DNA of 64,000 bases. Origin: Crossiella sp. SN42. Lineage in GTDB: Bacteria > Actinomycetota > Actinomycetes > Mycobacteriales > Pseudonocardiaceae. This document shows, piece after piece, positions 17,720 to 25,879 of this stretch (the stretch's first letter is position 1; every line of letters starts with the position of its first letter). The stretch is from the NCBI RefSeq assembly GCF_023897065.1, contig NZ_JAMHIV010000015.1:154268-218267 (forward strand). Direction: 5' to 3'. The position numbers and the translations under genes are program-made. The notes under the pieces were generated by a model. The model saw nothing but the letters and a program-made list of their open reading frames with translations, made no database searches and was not told where the DNA came from.

Positions 17720-18421
17720 ATGAAGCGCAGGGAACGCGGCGGGTTCTGGGTCGGACTGACCGCCACCATCTTGTACCCGGTGACCTGGCTGCTGGCCCGG
17801 CGCCGCACCGCGGGCGGCACGATCCCCGCCGAAGGCCCGGCACTGCTGATCATGAACCACCCCTCGCACCTGGACCCGGTGCTGGACGCGGTGTTCGTGC
17901 ACCAGCAGCGGCGGGTGCCGCGGTTCTTCGCCAAGCACAGCCTGTGGCGGGTGCTGGTGGTGGGCAGCGTGTTCCGGGCCACCGGCCAGATCCCGGTCTA
18001 CCGCGGCACCTCCGCCGCCGGGGACAGCCTGCGCGCCGGGGACACCGCCCTGGAGGAGGGCAAGGTCGTGGTGATCTACCCGGAGGGCACGCTCACCCAC
18101 GACGAGGACGGCTGGCCGGTGCTCGGCCGCACCGGCGCGGCCCGGCTCGCGCTGGCGCACGACGTGCCGATCATCCCGGTCGTGCGCTGGGGCACCAAGG
18201 CCATCCTGGACGCCCCGCGCAAGCGGTTCCGCCCGTTGCCGCGCAAGACGGTGGACTTCCTGATCGGCGAGCCCCTCGACCTGTCCGCCTTCCGCTCCCG
18301 GCCGGTGGACCGCGAACTGCTGCAGGAGGTCACCGACCTGATCCTGCTGCGGCTCCAGGAACTGCTGGGCACCCTGCGCGGCGAGACCCCGCCGGGCCTG
18401 CGGCCGGGGCAGGCGGCCTGA
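17720..18421 (+). CDS. PlsC-family 1-acylglycerol-3-phosphate acyltransferase
   Basis: A 233-residue membrane-associated acyltransferase that would transfer an acyl chain to a lysophospholipid or similar acceptor. Motif I is NHPSHLD (H-x4-D, about residues 50-56), followed by FFAKHSLWRVLVVGSVFRATGQIPVYRG (motif II region), and motif III is YPEGTL. An N-terminal hydrophobic helix (GLTATILYPVTWLLA) anchors it. ATG 17720 is preferred: the frame extends upstream to 17615 but only with non-conserved residues. It is a second, unlinked PlsC homologue besides the one at 41716-42675. Confidence 0.88.
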   Translation: MKRRERGGFWVGLTATILYPVTWLLARRRTAGGTIPAEGPALLIMNHPSHLDPVLDAVFVHQQRRVPRFFAKHSLWRVLVVGSVFRATGQIPVYRGTSAAGDSLRAGDTALEEGKVVVIYPEGTLTHDEDGWPVLGRTGAARLALAHDVPIIPVVRWGTKAILDAPRKRFRPLPRKTVDFLIGEPLDLSAFRSRPVDRELLQEVTDLILLRLQELLGTLRGETPPGLRPGQAA

Positions 18422-18495
18422 CCGCGGAAAGTTCCGGGTTCCCTTAAGGGCAGGGTGATCCTCTCCAGCGCCGGGGTTTCGGTATACCTGGAAGC

Positions 18496-18535
18496 GGGCG
18501 GTGTTCGTCGCAGGGGGCGACGGGAGTCACCGCCC
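18496..18535 (+). promoter_or_regulatory. Strong hairpin in the 5' leader of the 18550 gene
   Basis: Outer stem GGGCGGTG (18496-18503) pairs perfectly with CACCGCCC (18528-18535), and inside it GTCGC (18507-18511) pairs with GCGAC (18517-18521). The structure ends two bases before the GGGGGAA ribosome-binding site of the gene starting at 18550. It could modulate translation or be a cis-regulatory RNA. I match it to no known riboswitch class. Confidence 0.45.
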
Positions 18536-18549
18536 ATGGGGGAAACACC

Positions 18550-19965
18550 ATGAGCGACAACGTCATTGTGGGCGCCATCGCCCAGCCCGAACCCGGTCAC
18601 CGCCTGGCGGAGCTGTACGCGGACAAGCCGGTGCAGCGCATCCTGTGCTACACCGACTCCGTCCGCGACGTGCAGCTGAACAACGTGGCGGCCTTCGGCG
18701 TCGGGCTGCTGCGCGACCTGACCGAGCGGAACGCGCCGTTCCACACCGACTTCCGGCTGGACCTGGTGCAGCGCCACGGGAACGGGCACGCCAGCGACAA
18801 GCTGACCGCCGAGCTGCTCGGCAAGTACGACCAGGTCTGGTTCTTCGGCATCCAGCCCTGCGACCTGCCGGAGCAGGACCAGCCGGAGAACGAGCTGACC
18901 GGTCCCGAGGTGGCCGCGCTGCGGGCCTGGATGGACGCCGGTGGCGGGGTGCTGGTCACCGGCGACCACTCCAACCCGAAGCCGCCCGGCGCGGACCCGG
19001 CCCTGGACGAGCTGCTGAACCTGGGCCGGGCCATCGCGCACCGGGTGCCCAGGGCCGGCGAGCTGCGGGTGTGGGAGGGACTGCCGGACTCCAGCATCGA
19101 GTTCAGCCACAACACCCACCAGCCCGACGACCGGGGCAGCGACATCAACAACCCGATCCCGATGGACGCCGACCACCACCCGCAGCAGCTGATCCTCAAG
19201 CGGTACCTGCCCTCCGGCCGGCCGCACTCGCTCTTCAGCGGCAAACGCGGGCCGATCACCGTGTTCCCGGACCACATGCACGAGGGGCAGCTGCGCATCC
19301 CGGACAGCTATCCCGCCGAGGTCTGGCCCAGCGGTCCGTTCGGCCAGCCGAAGCCGGAGATCGTGGCCCGCGGCACCGACAAGCGCAACGGCTCGGTCTA
19401 CGGCGTGGTCAGCACCTACGACGGCCACGCGGCCGGGGTGGGCCGCATCGTGGCCGACTCCACCTGGCACCACTACTTCAACATCAACCTGTTCGGCTTC
19501 CTGACCGAACCAGCGGTAGCGGCCAAGCTGGGCGAGTACTACGTCAACCTGGCGCTGTGGCTGGCCCCGCCCCGCGCGCGGCAGCAGGCGCGGGCCAGGA
19601 TGCTGTGGTGGCTGGTCAACCACCCGGTGGTGCGGATGGCCTTCGGCAACCCGGCCGCCGACGTGGGCCGCACCGCGCTGGGCCTACTCGCCTCGGTGAC
19701 CAACCCGGCCACCGCGCACGACCTGGCCTGGCCGCTGCCCACCGCCACCGACCTGCCCGCCGAGCTCGCGCTGGGCGGCCAGCTGGTGGCGTACTGGCAG
19801 GAGCTGAACTCGACCGCCGACACCGTGCCCAGCCCCGCCGAGCTCATCGACCGGGGCCTGCGCGCGGCGGCCGAGGAACACGCCGCGAAACTCCGCGAAT
19901 CCCTTGCCCGCACGGAGAACCTGAGCGAGAGCATCGAGTCGGGCCTGCGCCTGACCGCGAGCTGA
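18550..19965 (+). CDS. Unknown 471-residue protein
   Basis: Soluble protein without a signal peptide or membrane span. The first 250 residues look like an alpha/beta domain: QRILCYTDSVRDVQLNNVAAFGVGLLRDL, then DQVWFFGIQPCDLP, and WMDAGGGVLVTGDHS. The order of a strand, a partner-finding loop and a glycine-rich turn loosely recalls ThuA/glutamine-amidotransferase-like folds, but I see no catalytic Cys-His pair and would not assign it. Middle motifs are GSDINNPIPMDADHHPQQL and STWHHYFNINLFGF with clustered His. The C-terminal 150 residues are helical. ATG 18550 has GGGGGAA 6 bases upstream behind the leader hairpin. No operon partner. Confidence 0.75.
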   Translation: MSDNVIVGAIAQPEPGHRLAELYADKPVQRILCYTDSVRDVQLNNVAAFGVGLLRDLTERNAPFHTDFRLDLVQRHGNGHASDKLTAELLGKYDQVWFFGIQPCDLPEQDQPENELTGPEVAALRAWMDAGGGVLVTGDHSNPKPPGADPALDELLNLGRAIAHRVPRAGELRVWEGLPDSSIEFSHNTHQPDDRGSDINNPIPMDADHHPQQLILKRYLPSGRPHSLFSGKRGPITVFPDHMHEGQLRIPDSYPAEVWPSGPFGQPKPEIVARGTDKRNGSVYGVVSTYDGHAAGVGRIVADSTWHHYFNINLFGFLTEPAVAAKLGEYYVNLALWLAPPRARQQARARMLWWLVNHPVVRMAFGNPAADVGRTALGLLASVTNPATAHDLAWPLPTATDLPAELALGGQLVAYWQELNSTADTVPSPAELIDRGLRAAAEEHAAKLRESLARTENLSESIESGLRLTAS

Positions 19966-19989
19966 GGCCGGTCGGGGCGCCCCGGCGAC

Positions 19990-21228
19990 TCAGCCGGGGC
20001 GCACCCCGAACTCGTACCGCTTCAACGGACTCCGGTGCCCAGCCTGGTCGATGCTGTAGACCTCGATCCACAGCGGCCTGGACCGCGACGGCTTGTACAC
20101 CACGGACGCGGTGCCATCCGGCCCCGCGGGCACCCGGCCGCCCTCACCGGTCAACGCCTGCCAGTCGTAGGCCACCACATCGGTGACCCCGTTGGGGGAG
20201 AACACGAACGTGCCCGGCTTCGGCGGACCCGGCTGCCACTCGCCTTCCGGGTACTCCGCGGAGCTCACCAGCGGCGCCACCCGCGGCGGCTCGGCGTCGA
20301 CCCGGACACCGCACCACCCCGACCACGCCCCGGTGGCCATCCGGTCCTTCGCCCGGACCCGCCAGGAGAACACCGACTCATGCGCGAACACCCCTCGGGG
20401 CACCGTGACCTGCGCCGCGCTACCGTCTGGGATCGTGGTGGCGACCGCCCCGCCGACCCGGGAACCGCCGGCCCACCACTCGAACTCGGCGTCCATCACG
20501 TCACCGTCCACATCGGACAGTGTCGCCCGCAGCACCGGCGCGGGGGTGAACAGGACCAGCTCGGCCGGGGACGGCGGGCAGTCCATGATCTCCACCTGTT
20601 GCCGCCCGGGAGTCCCGGGCGCCGAGTTGTAGTCGACGGTCAGCCGCGGCGCGGTGCCGAAGGACTTCCACGACCCGCGGTTCCACTCCTGCTCCGCGCG
20701 CAGGCCCAGGGTGAGCCGCCCGCTGTCGGCCGCCTGGGCCACCGCCGCCGTGGCGTTCAACGCGACCGGCTGGGCCGGGCACCCGGCCGCGCCTGAGGAC
20801 GCCGGTTTGCTGTCTACTTTGGACAGCCAGGCCGGTTGCCGGTCCCAGCTGGTGTCCTGCTCCACCGGGCCGGTGCGCCACAGCTCGACCGCGCTCGGGC
20901 GGCAGCTGCCGGTCCCGGTCTGGTCGAGGTAGAGCCGCGCGTCCAGGATCTGCTTACCGCGCAACCGGCTCAGGTCGAAGCCGAAGAACGAGCGGGTGAC
21001 CTCCCAGCGCTCGCCATCGAGTCCCACGGTCACCGGAGCGTCCCGGTTGTGGTCCGGCAGCTTCGGGGTCCGGCTGGACACCACGGCCCACTCCCGCGGC
21101 CGGACCGTGGTCAGGTGCTCGGCCGCGCCCGCGCTCGCCTCGTCCAGCGCGGCCGCGGGCAGCGCGGTCACCCCCGAGGCGGCCAGCAGCACCGCGATGA
21201 GCAGCAACCGACGGGCAGCACAAAACAT
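19990..21228 (-). CDS. Secreted DNRLRE-domain protein
   Basis: A 412-residue exported protein. The signal peptide is residues 1-28 (RRLLLIAVLLAASGVTALPAAA). Residues 40-200 form a DNRLRE-type beta-sandwich (SFFGFDLSRLRGKQILDARLYLDQTGTGSCRP, then NRGSWKSFGTAPRLTVDYN), a module common in actinomycete extracellular wall or RHS-type proteins. The second half (ATLSDVDGDVMDAEFEWW, VFSWRVRAKDRMATGAWSGWCGVRVD) is Fn3/Ig-like. There is no catalytic domain, so it may be a surface or matrix protein. The ATG is preceded by GGGGGGAA. It stands alone. Confidence 0.82.
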   Translation of the reverse strand: MFCAARRLLLIAVLLAASGVTALPAAALDEASAGAAEHLTTVRPREWAVVSSRTPKLPDHNRDAPVTVGLDGERWEVTRSFFGFDLSRLRGKQILDARLYLDQTGTGSCRPSAVELWRTGPVEQDTSWDRQPAWLSKVDSKPASSGAAGCPAQPVALNATAAVAQAADSGRLTLGLRAEQEWNRGSWKSFGTAPRLTVDYNSAPGTPGRQQVEIMDCPPSPAELVLFTPAPVLRATLSDVDGDVMDAEFEWWAGGSRVGGAVATTIPDGSAAQVTVPRGVFAHESVFSWRVRAKDRMATGAWSGWCGVRVDAEPPRVAPLVSSAEYPEGEWQPGPPKPGTFVFSPNGVTDVVAYDWQALTGEGGRVPAGPDGTASVVYKPSRSRPLWIEVYSIDQAGHRSPLKRYEFGVRPG

Positions 21229-21280
21229 GGTTCCCCCCTTGAGTCCCTGCCGGAACCCTACGAGCGCGGACCGGCCCCCG

Positions 21281-21706
21281 CTATCGGCCAGTCGGCCCAG
21301 TCGCCGCGCCGCGGCCCGCGTCCGGCCGCACCGTGCTCGGCCCGGTCACCGCCGCCCCCAGCGCCAGCACCCGCTCCCGCAACCCGCGATCCGCCGTCAC
21401 CACCAGGCAGGGCCGCTGCTCCGCGCGCACCAGGTCCACGATCGCGTCATCCCCCGACCCGCGCGCCGCGACCACCCGCACCGCGCCGGTCGCCGCCACC
21501 CGGGACGCCTTGCCCTCCACCACCAGCACGACCTCCACCGGCCCGAGCGCCCACTCCGGCACCCCGCTCACCGGCGGCAACCCGTTGCCCGGCAACGCGT
21601 TCAACGTCTCCAGCAGCCGTGCGGTGGCGCCTGCCCGGTCCCGCCACCAGCCGTCGGGCACCGAGCCGACCACGTTGGCCGCGTCCACGATCACCAGGCC
21701 GGTCAA
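21281..21706 (-). CDS. NYN/PIN-like nuclease domain protein
   Basis: A 141-residue protein matching the compact NYN/PIN-like fold: the first acidic strand IVDAANVVG, the central ARGSGDDAIVDLV and the last VVTADRGLRERVLALG place three clusters of acidic residues where the metal site lies in such RNases. The likely start is TTG 21706, whose bases overlap the stop of the GGDEF gene (TTGA), which implies translational coupling. GTG codons just inside are alternatives. Target RNA unknown. The tight link to a cyclic-di-GMP-type protein suggests a shared signalling role, but this is inference. Confidence 0.7.
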   Translation of the reverse strand: MTGLVIVDAANVVGSVPDGWWRDRAGATARLLETLNALPGNGLPPVSGVPEWALGPVEVVLVVEGKASRVAATGAVRVVAARGSGDDAIVDLVRAEQRPCLVVTADRGLRERVLALGAAVTGPSTVRPDAGRGAATGPTGR

Positions 21707-23805
21707 GGGAAACTCCGCGCCAGCACCGCCGACATGGTCGCGGGCGGTCCCGGCGAGCCGAAGAACGAGCCCTGGGCCAGGTCGGCGCCGAGGTCGCGGC
21801 AGCGGCGGGCGTGTTCGGCGGTACCGACACCGTCCATCAGCACCGCGGCCTCCAGCCGGTGCACCATGGGCAGCAGGGTCTCCACCGCGTCGGCGAGCAG
21901 GCCCGGCGGGGCGGGCTGGCCGAGCCGGTGCACCAGGCGCGGGGACAGCCGGACCGAGCTGACCGCCAGCTCGTCCAGCAGGGTCAGCTCGTCGGTGCCG
22001 CAGCAGAACTCGTCCAGCAGCACCGGAACCGCCATGTCCGCCAAGGTTTCCACGTTGTCCTCGATCTCGCCGAACCCGGCCAGCAGCGCGGCCGCCGGCA
22101 CGCCCAGCCACAGCTGGTCCGGCGCGATCGCGAAGCCGTCGAGCACCTTGCGCACATCGCCGACCAGGTCCGGATCGGCCGCCTGGCTGCGGCCCAGCCG
22201 CAGGCCGATCGGCGGCATCCGGATCTGGAACTCCTGCTGCCACAACGCGAGCTGCTCACAGGCCGCGCGCAGCATCCACTGTCCGATGAGGATGGTCAGG
22301 CCGGTCTCCTCGGCCAGCCGCACGCACTCGTCGTGCCGGATCTCACCGAGGTCGGGGTGCGCCCAGTGCAGCAGCACCTCCACCCCGGCCAGCCGGTCGT
22401 CGGCGAGCTGGCGGACCGGTTGGTACAGCAGGCGCAGCTGGCCGTTCTCCCAGGCGCCGGGCATGGTCGCGGCCAGCGCGAACCGCTCCCGGTCCCGCCG
22501 GTCGGCGTCCTGGTCGTGCAGGCCCCACTGGCGGCGGCCGGAGGCCTTGACCCGGCGCAGCGTGGCCGCCGCGGCGCGCAGCAGCTCCACCGGTTTGATC
22601 CGCCCGGCCTGCTGCTGCACCACGCCGATGCTGGCCGAGACCGCCACCCCGCGCTCGTTCAGGTAGACCGGCTCGCTCAGCTCCTCGTTGATCCGGGCGG
22701 CCATGGTGGCCACATCCGGGGTGCTCGCGGTGTGCTCGATCAGGATCGCGAACTCGTCCCCGCCGAACCGGGCGACCAGGGCCTTCTCGTTGTCCACCAG
22801 CGCGCGCAGCTTGTCCGCGACCAACCGCAGCACCTGGTCGCCGACCTCGTGCCCGAGCCCGCTGTTGATCATCCCGAAGCCGTCGATGTCCAGGTGGTAC
22901 AGGCTCATCCCGGTGGCCGGGTCGATCCGGCCGAGCACCGACTCCAAGCGGGACAGGAAGAACTGCCGGTTCGCCAGCCCGGTCAGCCGGTCGTGCAAGG
23001 CCTGGTGGTGCAGGCGGTCCTGCACCAGCTTCAGCTCGGTGACGTCCTCCACCATGGTCACGCAGCCGGTCGGCTCGCCCTGCTCGTCGCGCAGCAGCGA
23101 CACCGCGAGGTAGGCGAACCCGGTCTCCTCATCGCCCTTGCGCAGCCTGGCCATCACCCGGAACCGGTCCAGCCGCCCGGCGAAGAGCGCGTCGTAGGCG
23201 CGGGTGACCTCGGCGGCGGTGTCGGCGTGCACGAAGTCCATCAGCCGCCTGCCGCGCAGGTCCGCCGGGTCCTGGCCGAGGATCCCGCACAGCGCCTGGT
23301 TGAAGTGGACGAACGTGCCGTCCAGCTCGGTGATCGCGATGCCCACCACCGAGCTGGTGAACACCTCGCGCAGCCGCGCCTCGCTGCCGCGCAGGGCCCG
23401 CTCGGCGTTGTCCTTGGCCCGCAACAGCGCCTGCTTGACGTCCTCCTGCTGCTCGAAGGTGCGCTGCCGCGTCGCCTCGGCGTACCCGGCGGAGACCGCG
23501 CCCAGCGCCAGCACCACCCGCTGCACCAGCTCAGGCGCCCCGGCCAGCTCGGCCAGCCTCGGCAGCCCCGAGCCCAGCACCTTCATCGTGCACAGCAGGC
23601 TTTCCGCCGGGGTGAACTGCCCGGCCACCAGGCGCTTGCCCACCTCGCCCGCCCGCGCCAGCCCGCCCGCGGGCGCCAGCAGCTCCTCGACCAGCTCGTC
23701 GAGCAGCTCGCGCAGGAACGCGGCGATCTCCGCCTGGGACCGCGGCACGTACACGGTCCGGCTGATCTCGTGCAGCCACTGCCCCGCCAGCTCGGCCCGG
23801 TTCAC
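21703..23805 (-). CDS. PAS-GGDEF-EAL protein with degraded EAL domain
   Basis: A 700-residue cytosolic signalling protein; GTG 23805 has GAGGTG 8 bases upstream. After about 150 helical residues comes a PAS domain (REVFTSSVVGIAITELDGTFVHFNQALCGILG), then a GGDEF domain with intact RFGGDEFAIL (about residue 345), so diguanylate cyclase activity is plausible. The C-terminal EAL domain starts with EVLLHW in place of EALLRW and lacks other metal ligands: the N of the NVS motif is replaced (GLRLGRS), DDFGTG has become DEFCCG, and the K-x-D strand reads VRLSP. It is therefore probably inactive as a phosphodiesterase. Confidence 0.88.
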   Translation of the reverse strand: MNRAELAGQWLHEISRTVYVPRSQAEIAAFLRELLDELVEELLAPAGGLARAGEVGKRLVAGQFTPAESLLCTMKVLGSGLPRLAELAGAPELVQRVVLALGAVSAGYAEATRQRTFEQQEDVKQALLRAKDNAERALRGSEARLREVFTSSVVGIAITELDGTFVHFNQALCGILGQDPADLRGRRLMDFVHADTAAEVTRAYDALFAGRLDRFRVMARLRKGDEETGFAYLAVSLLRDEQGEPTGCVTMVEDVTELKLVQDRLHHQALHDRLTGLANRQFFLSRLESVLGRIDPATGMSLYHLDIDGFGMINSGLGHEVGDQVLRLVADKLRALVDNEKALVARFGGDEFAILIEHTASTPDVATMAARINEELSEPVYLNERGVAVSASIGVVQQQAGRIKPVELLRAAAATLRRVKASGRRQWGLHDQDADRRDRERFALAATMPGAWENGQLRLLYQPVRQLADDRLAGVEVLLHWAHPDLGEIRHDECVRLAEETGLTILIGQWMLRAACEQLALWQQEFQIRMPPIGLRLGRSQAADPDLVGDVRKVLDGFAIAPDQLWLGVPAAALLAGFGEIEDNVETLADMAVPVLLDEFCCGTDELTLLDELAVSSVRLSPRLVHRLGQPAPPGLLADAVETLLPMVHRLEAAVLMDGVGTAEHARRCRDLGADLAQGSFFGSPGPPATMSAVLARSFP

Positions 23806-24062
23806 CGCGGCACCTCGCCCAGCACGGCACGCCACGGGGCGGCCGGACACGGCAGCGGCACGGCGAACACCTCATCGCGGTCTCGAGACGGTGGCGGGAC
23901 TCGGGCGGAACACGCGATCCGAATCCCACCACCATATTCCGCCGATCCGCCCCCGGGCGGGGACCGATACCCGGGGGCGCCTGGATCGTCGCCCGATCGG
24001 TACCCGGATGGCCCAGTGCCTCACCCGGGCGGCTGGATTCCGATGAGCGGTCGCCGGGATAC

Positions 24063-24869
24063 CTAGACCTTGCGGCCCACCGCGGCGAACAGGTTGGAGT
24101 GGCGCACGTCCTCCTCGGCCACCTCGCCGGTCTCCGGCCGCCAGTTCGGCGTGTAGACCAGGCCGGGCTCGACCAGCTCGAAGCCATCGGCGAAGCGCAG
24201 GATGTCCGCCCTGGTGCGCGGGTGGATCGGCTCCTGGGTGTTCTTGAAGACCTCCACCGCCTTGGTCATCGCCTCCCGGTTGCCGTCCCAGGTGAAGGCG
24301 GAGAAGGCCAGGTAGCTGCCCTCGGGCAGGGCTGCCCGGTAGCGCTGGATGACTGCCCACGGGTCGTCGGCGTCCGGGATGAACTGCAGCACGCCGACCA
24401 TCAGCAGCGCGACCGGCTGGGTGAAGTCCAGCAGCCGCCTGGTCTCCTGGTGGTTCAGGATCGTCTCGGGGTCGCGCAGGTCGGCCTGGATCGCCCCGGC
24501 GTTCGGGTTGTCCCGCAGCAGCAGCTCGCTGTGCGCCACCGCGACCGGCTCGATGTCGACGTAGACCACCTTGGACTCCGGCGCGGCGGCCTGCGCCACC
24601 TCGTGCACGTTGCCCACCGTCGGCACGCCCGAGCCGAGGTCCAGGAACTGGCGGATGCCTTGGCCCACCAGGTACTGCACCGCGCGGCCGAGGAAGGCTC
24701 GGTTGAGCCGGGCCATGTCCCTGGCCGGCACCACGGTCAGCAGCCGGTCGGCCAGCGTCCGGTCCATCTCGAAGTTGTGGCCACCGCCGAGCAGGTAGTC
24801 GTAGATGCGGGCCGAACTCGGCAGCTCCATGTTGACCCCTTCGGGCACCCAGCTCAGTTCGTTCGACAC
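24063..24869 (-). CDS. SAM-dependent methyltransferase, PF04672 (DUF574) type
   Basis: A 268-residue protein of the actinomycete-specific PF04672 methyltransferase family: SSARIYDYLLGGGHNFEMDRTLAD near residue 20, the SAM-binding FLDLGSGVPTVGNVHEVAQ, and VVYVDIEPVAVAHSELLL. GTG 24869 begins one base after the stop of the next paralogue upstream, so the two form an operon. It shares the whole length with that neighbour, which indicates an old tandem duplication. Such genes are numerous in actinomycetes and their substrates are unknown. Confidence 0.88.
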   Translation of the reverse strand: MSNELSWVPEGVNMELPSSARIYDYLLGGGHNFEMDRTLADRLLTVVPARDMARLNRAFLGRAVQYLVGQGIRQFLDLGSGVPTVGNVHEVAQAAAPESKVVYVDIEPVAVAHSELLLRDNPNAGAIQADLRDPETILNHQETRRLLDFTQPVALLMVGVLQFIPDADDPWAVIQRYRAALPEGSYLAFSAFTWDGNREAMTKAVEVFKNTQEPIHPRTRADILRFADGFELVEPGLVYTPNWRPETGEVAEEDVRHSNLFAAVGRKV

Positions 24870-24870
24870 G

Positions 24871-25674
24871 TCACGCTGTCCCTTCGGTGGAGGATGACTT
24901 GCGGCCGACACCGGCGAAGGACCACTCGCCGACGGCGCCGGGACCGGGGCGCACCGGGTTGCGCCACTGCCCCGGATGTACCAGTCCCGGCGCGACCAGG
25001 TCGAAACCGGTGAAGAAGCCCTCGATCCGGTCCCGGCCGCGTGGGTGCACCGGGTCACTGTCGACCATCCAGCCCTGCGCCTGCTTCACCGGTTCGGGTG
25101 ATACGTCGAAGGTGGCGTGGCTCAGCGCCAGGAAACTGCCCACGGCCAGCCGGTTCGCGTAGCCGGTGAGCATCCCCTCGGGATCTCGCTCGTTGGGCAC
25201 GTAGTGCAGCAGGGCTATCGCGAGCAGGCCGATCGGGGCCGTGAAGTCGAGCATCCGGCGGACCTCGGGCGCGGTCAGCACCGCGCGCGGGTCGGCCGCG
25301 TCCGCGCGCAGCACGGTGGCCCGCTCGTCGCCGTCGAGCAGCAGTTCGGCGTGCGCCACCGCCAGCTCGTCGTGGTCGACGTAGACCACCCTGGTCTCCG
25401 GCGCGGCCTGCCTGGCGACCAGGTGCACCGGGTCCACGCCGGGGATGCCGCAGCCCAGGTCCAGGAACTGGCGCACCCCGGCGGAGAGCATGAAGTGCAC
25501 CACCCGGCGCACGAACGCCCGGTTGACCACCGCCGAGTGCGCCACCCACGGCATCTCGGCGACCATCCGGTCGGCGAACTCGCGGTCCACGGCGAAGTTG
25601 TGGCCGCCGCCGAGCAGGTAGTCATAGACCCGGGCGGACCTGGGCCCTGCCCAGTCGCGCTGCGCTCCGGTCAC
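24871..25674 (-). CDS. SAM-dependent methyltransferase, PF04672 (DUF574) type, paralogue
   Basis: A 267-residue paralogue of the following gene: SARVYDYLLGGGHNFAVDREFADRMV near residue 15, FLDLGCGIPGVDPVHLVARQ as the SAM loop, and VVYVDHDELAVAHAELLL. It is the first gene of the pair. The two copies differ most in their C-termini (PGQWRNPVRPGPGAVGEWSFAGVGRK here). The 205 bases before it separate it from the divergent ROK regulator. Substrate unknown. Confidence 0.88.
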   Translation of the reverse strand: MTGAQRDWAGPRSARVYDYLLGGGHNFAVDREFADRMVAEMPWVAHSAVVNRAFVRRVVHFMLSAGVRQFLDLGCGIPGVDPVHLVARQAAPETRVVYVDHDELAVAHAELLLDGDERATVLRADAADPRAVLTAPEVRRMLDFTAPIGLLAIALLHYVPNERDPEGMLTGYANRLAVGSFLALSHATFDVSPEPVKQAQGWMVDSDPVHPRGRDRIEGFFTGFDLVAPGLVHPGQWRNPVRPGPGAVGEWSFAGVGRKSSSTEGTA

Positions 25675-25879
25675 GGCACACCTCGGGGATGTCGGCGGGT
25701 GGCGAACACACTACTGAGGGTGGCCAGTCCCCCAGTAGCACCCCGTTGCGCGACGGCTCGCGCCGATATGCCGGACCGGACCCGGAGGAGGTCCTACGAT
25801 TCGGCGGGCACCCGCGCTCGGGTGACACCTGGATGGCCGTATCCGGTGACACGTCCAGTTACGTACGTGTGAAGGGGGA

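Noticed and set aside
20836..24066. 1,076-codon plus-strand open frame across several minus-strand genes
   Set aside because: High G+C antisense artefact running through four genes; composition is Gln/His/Arg/Gly-rich without family signals.
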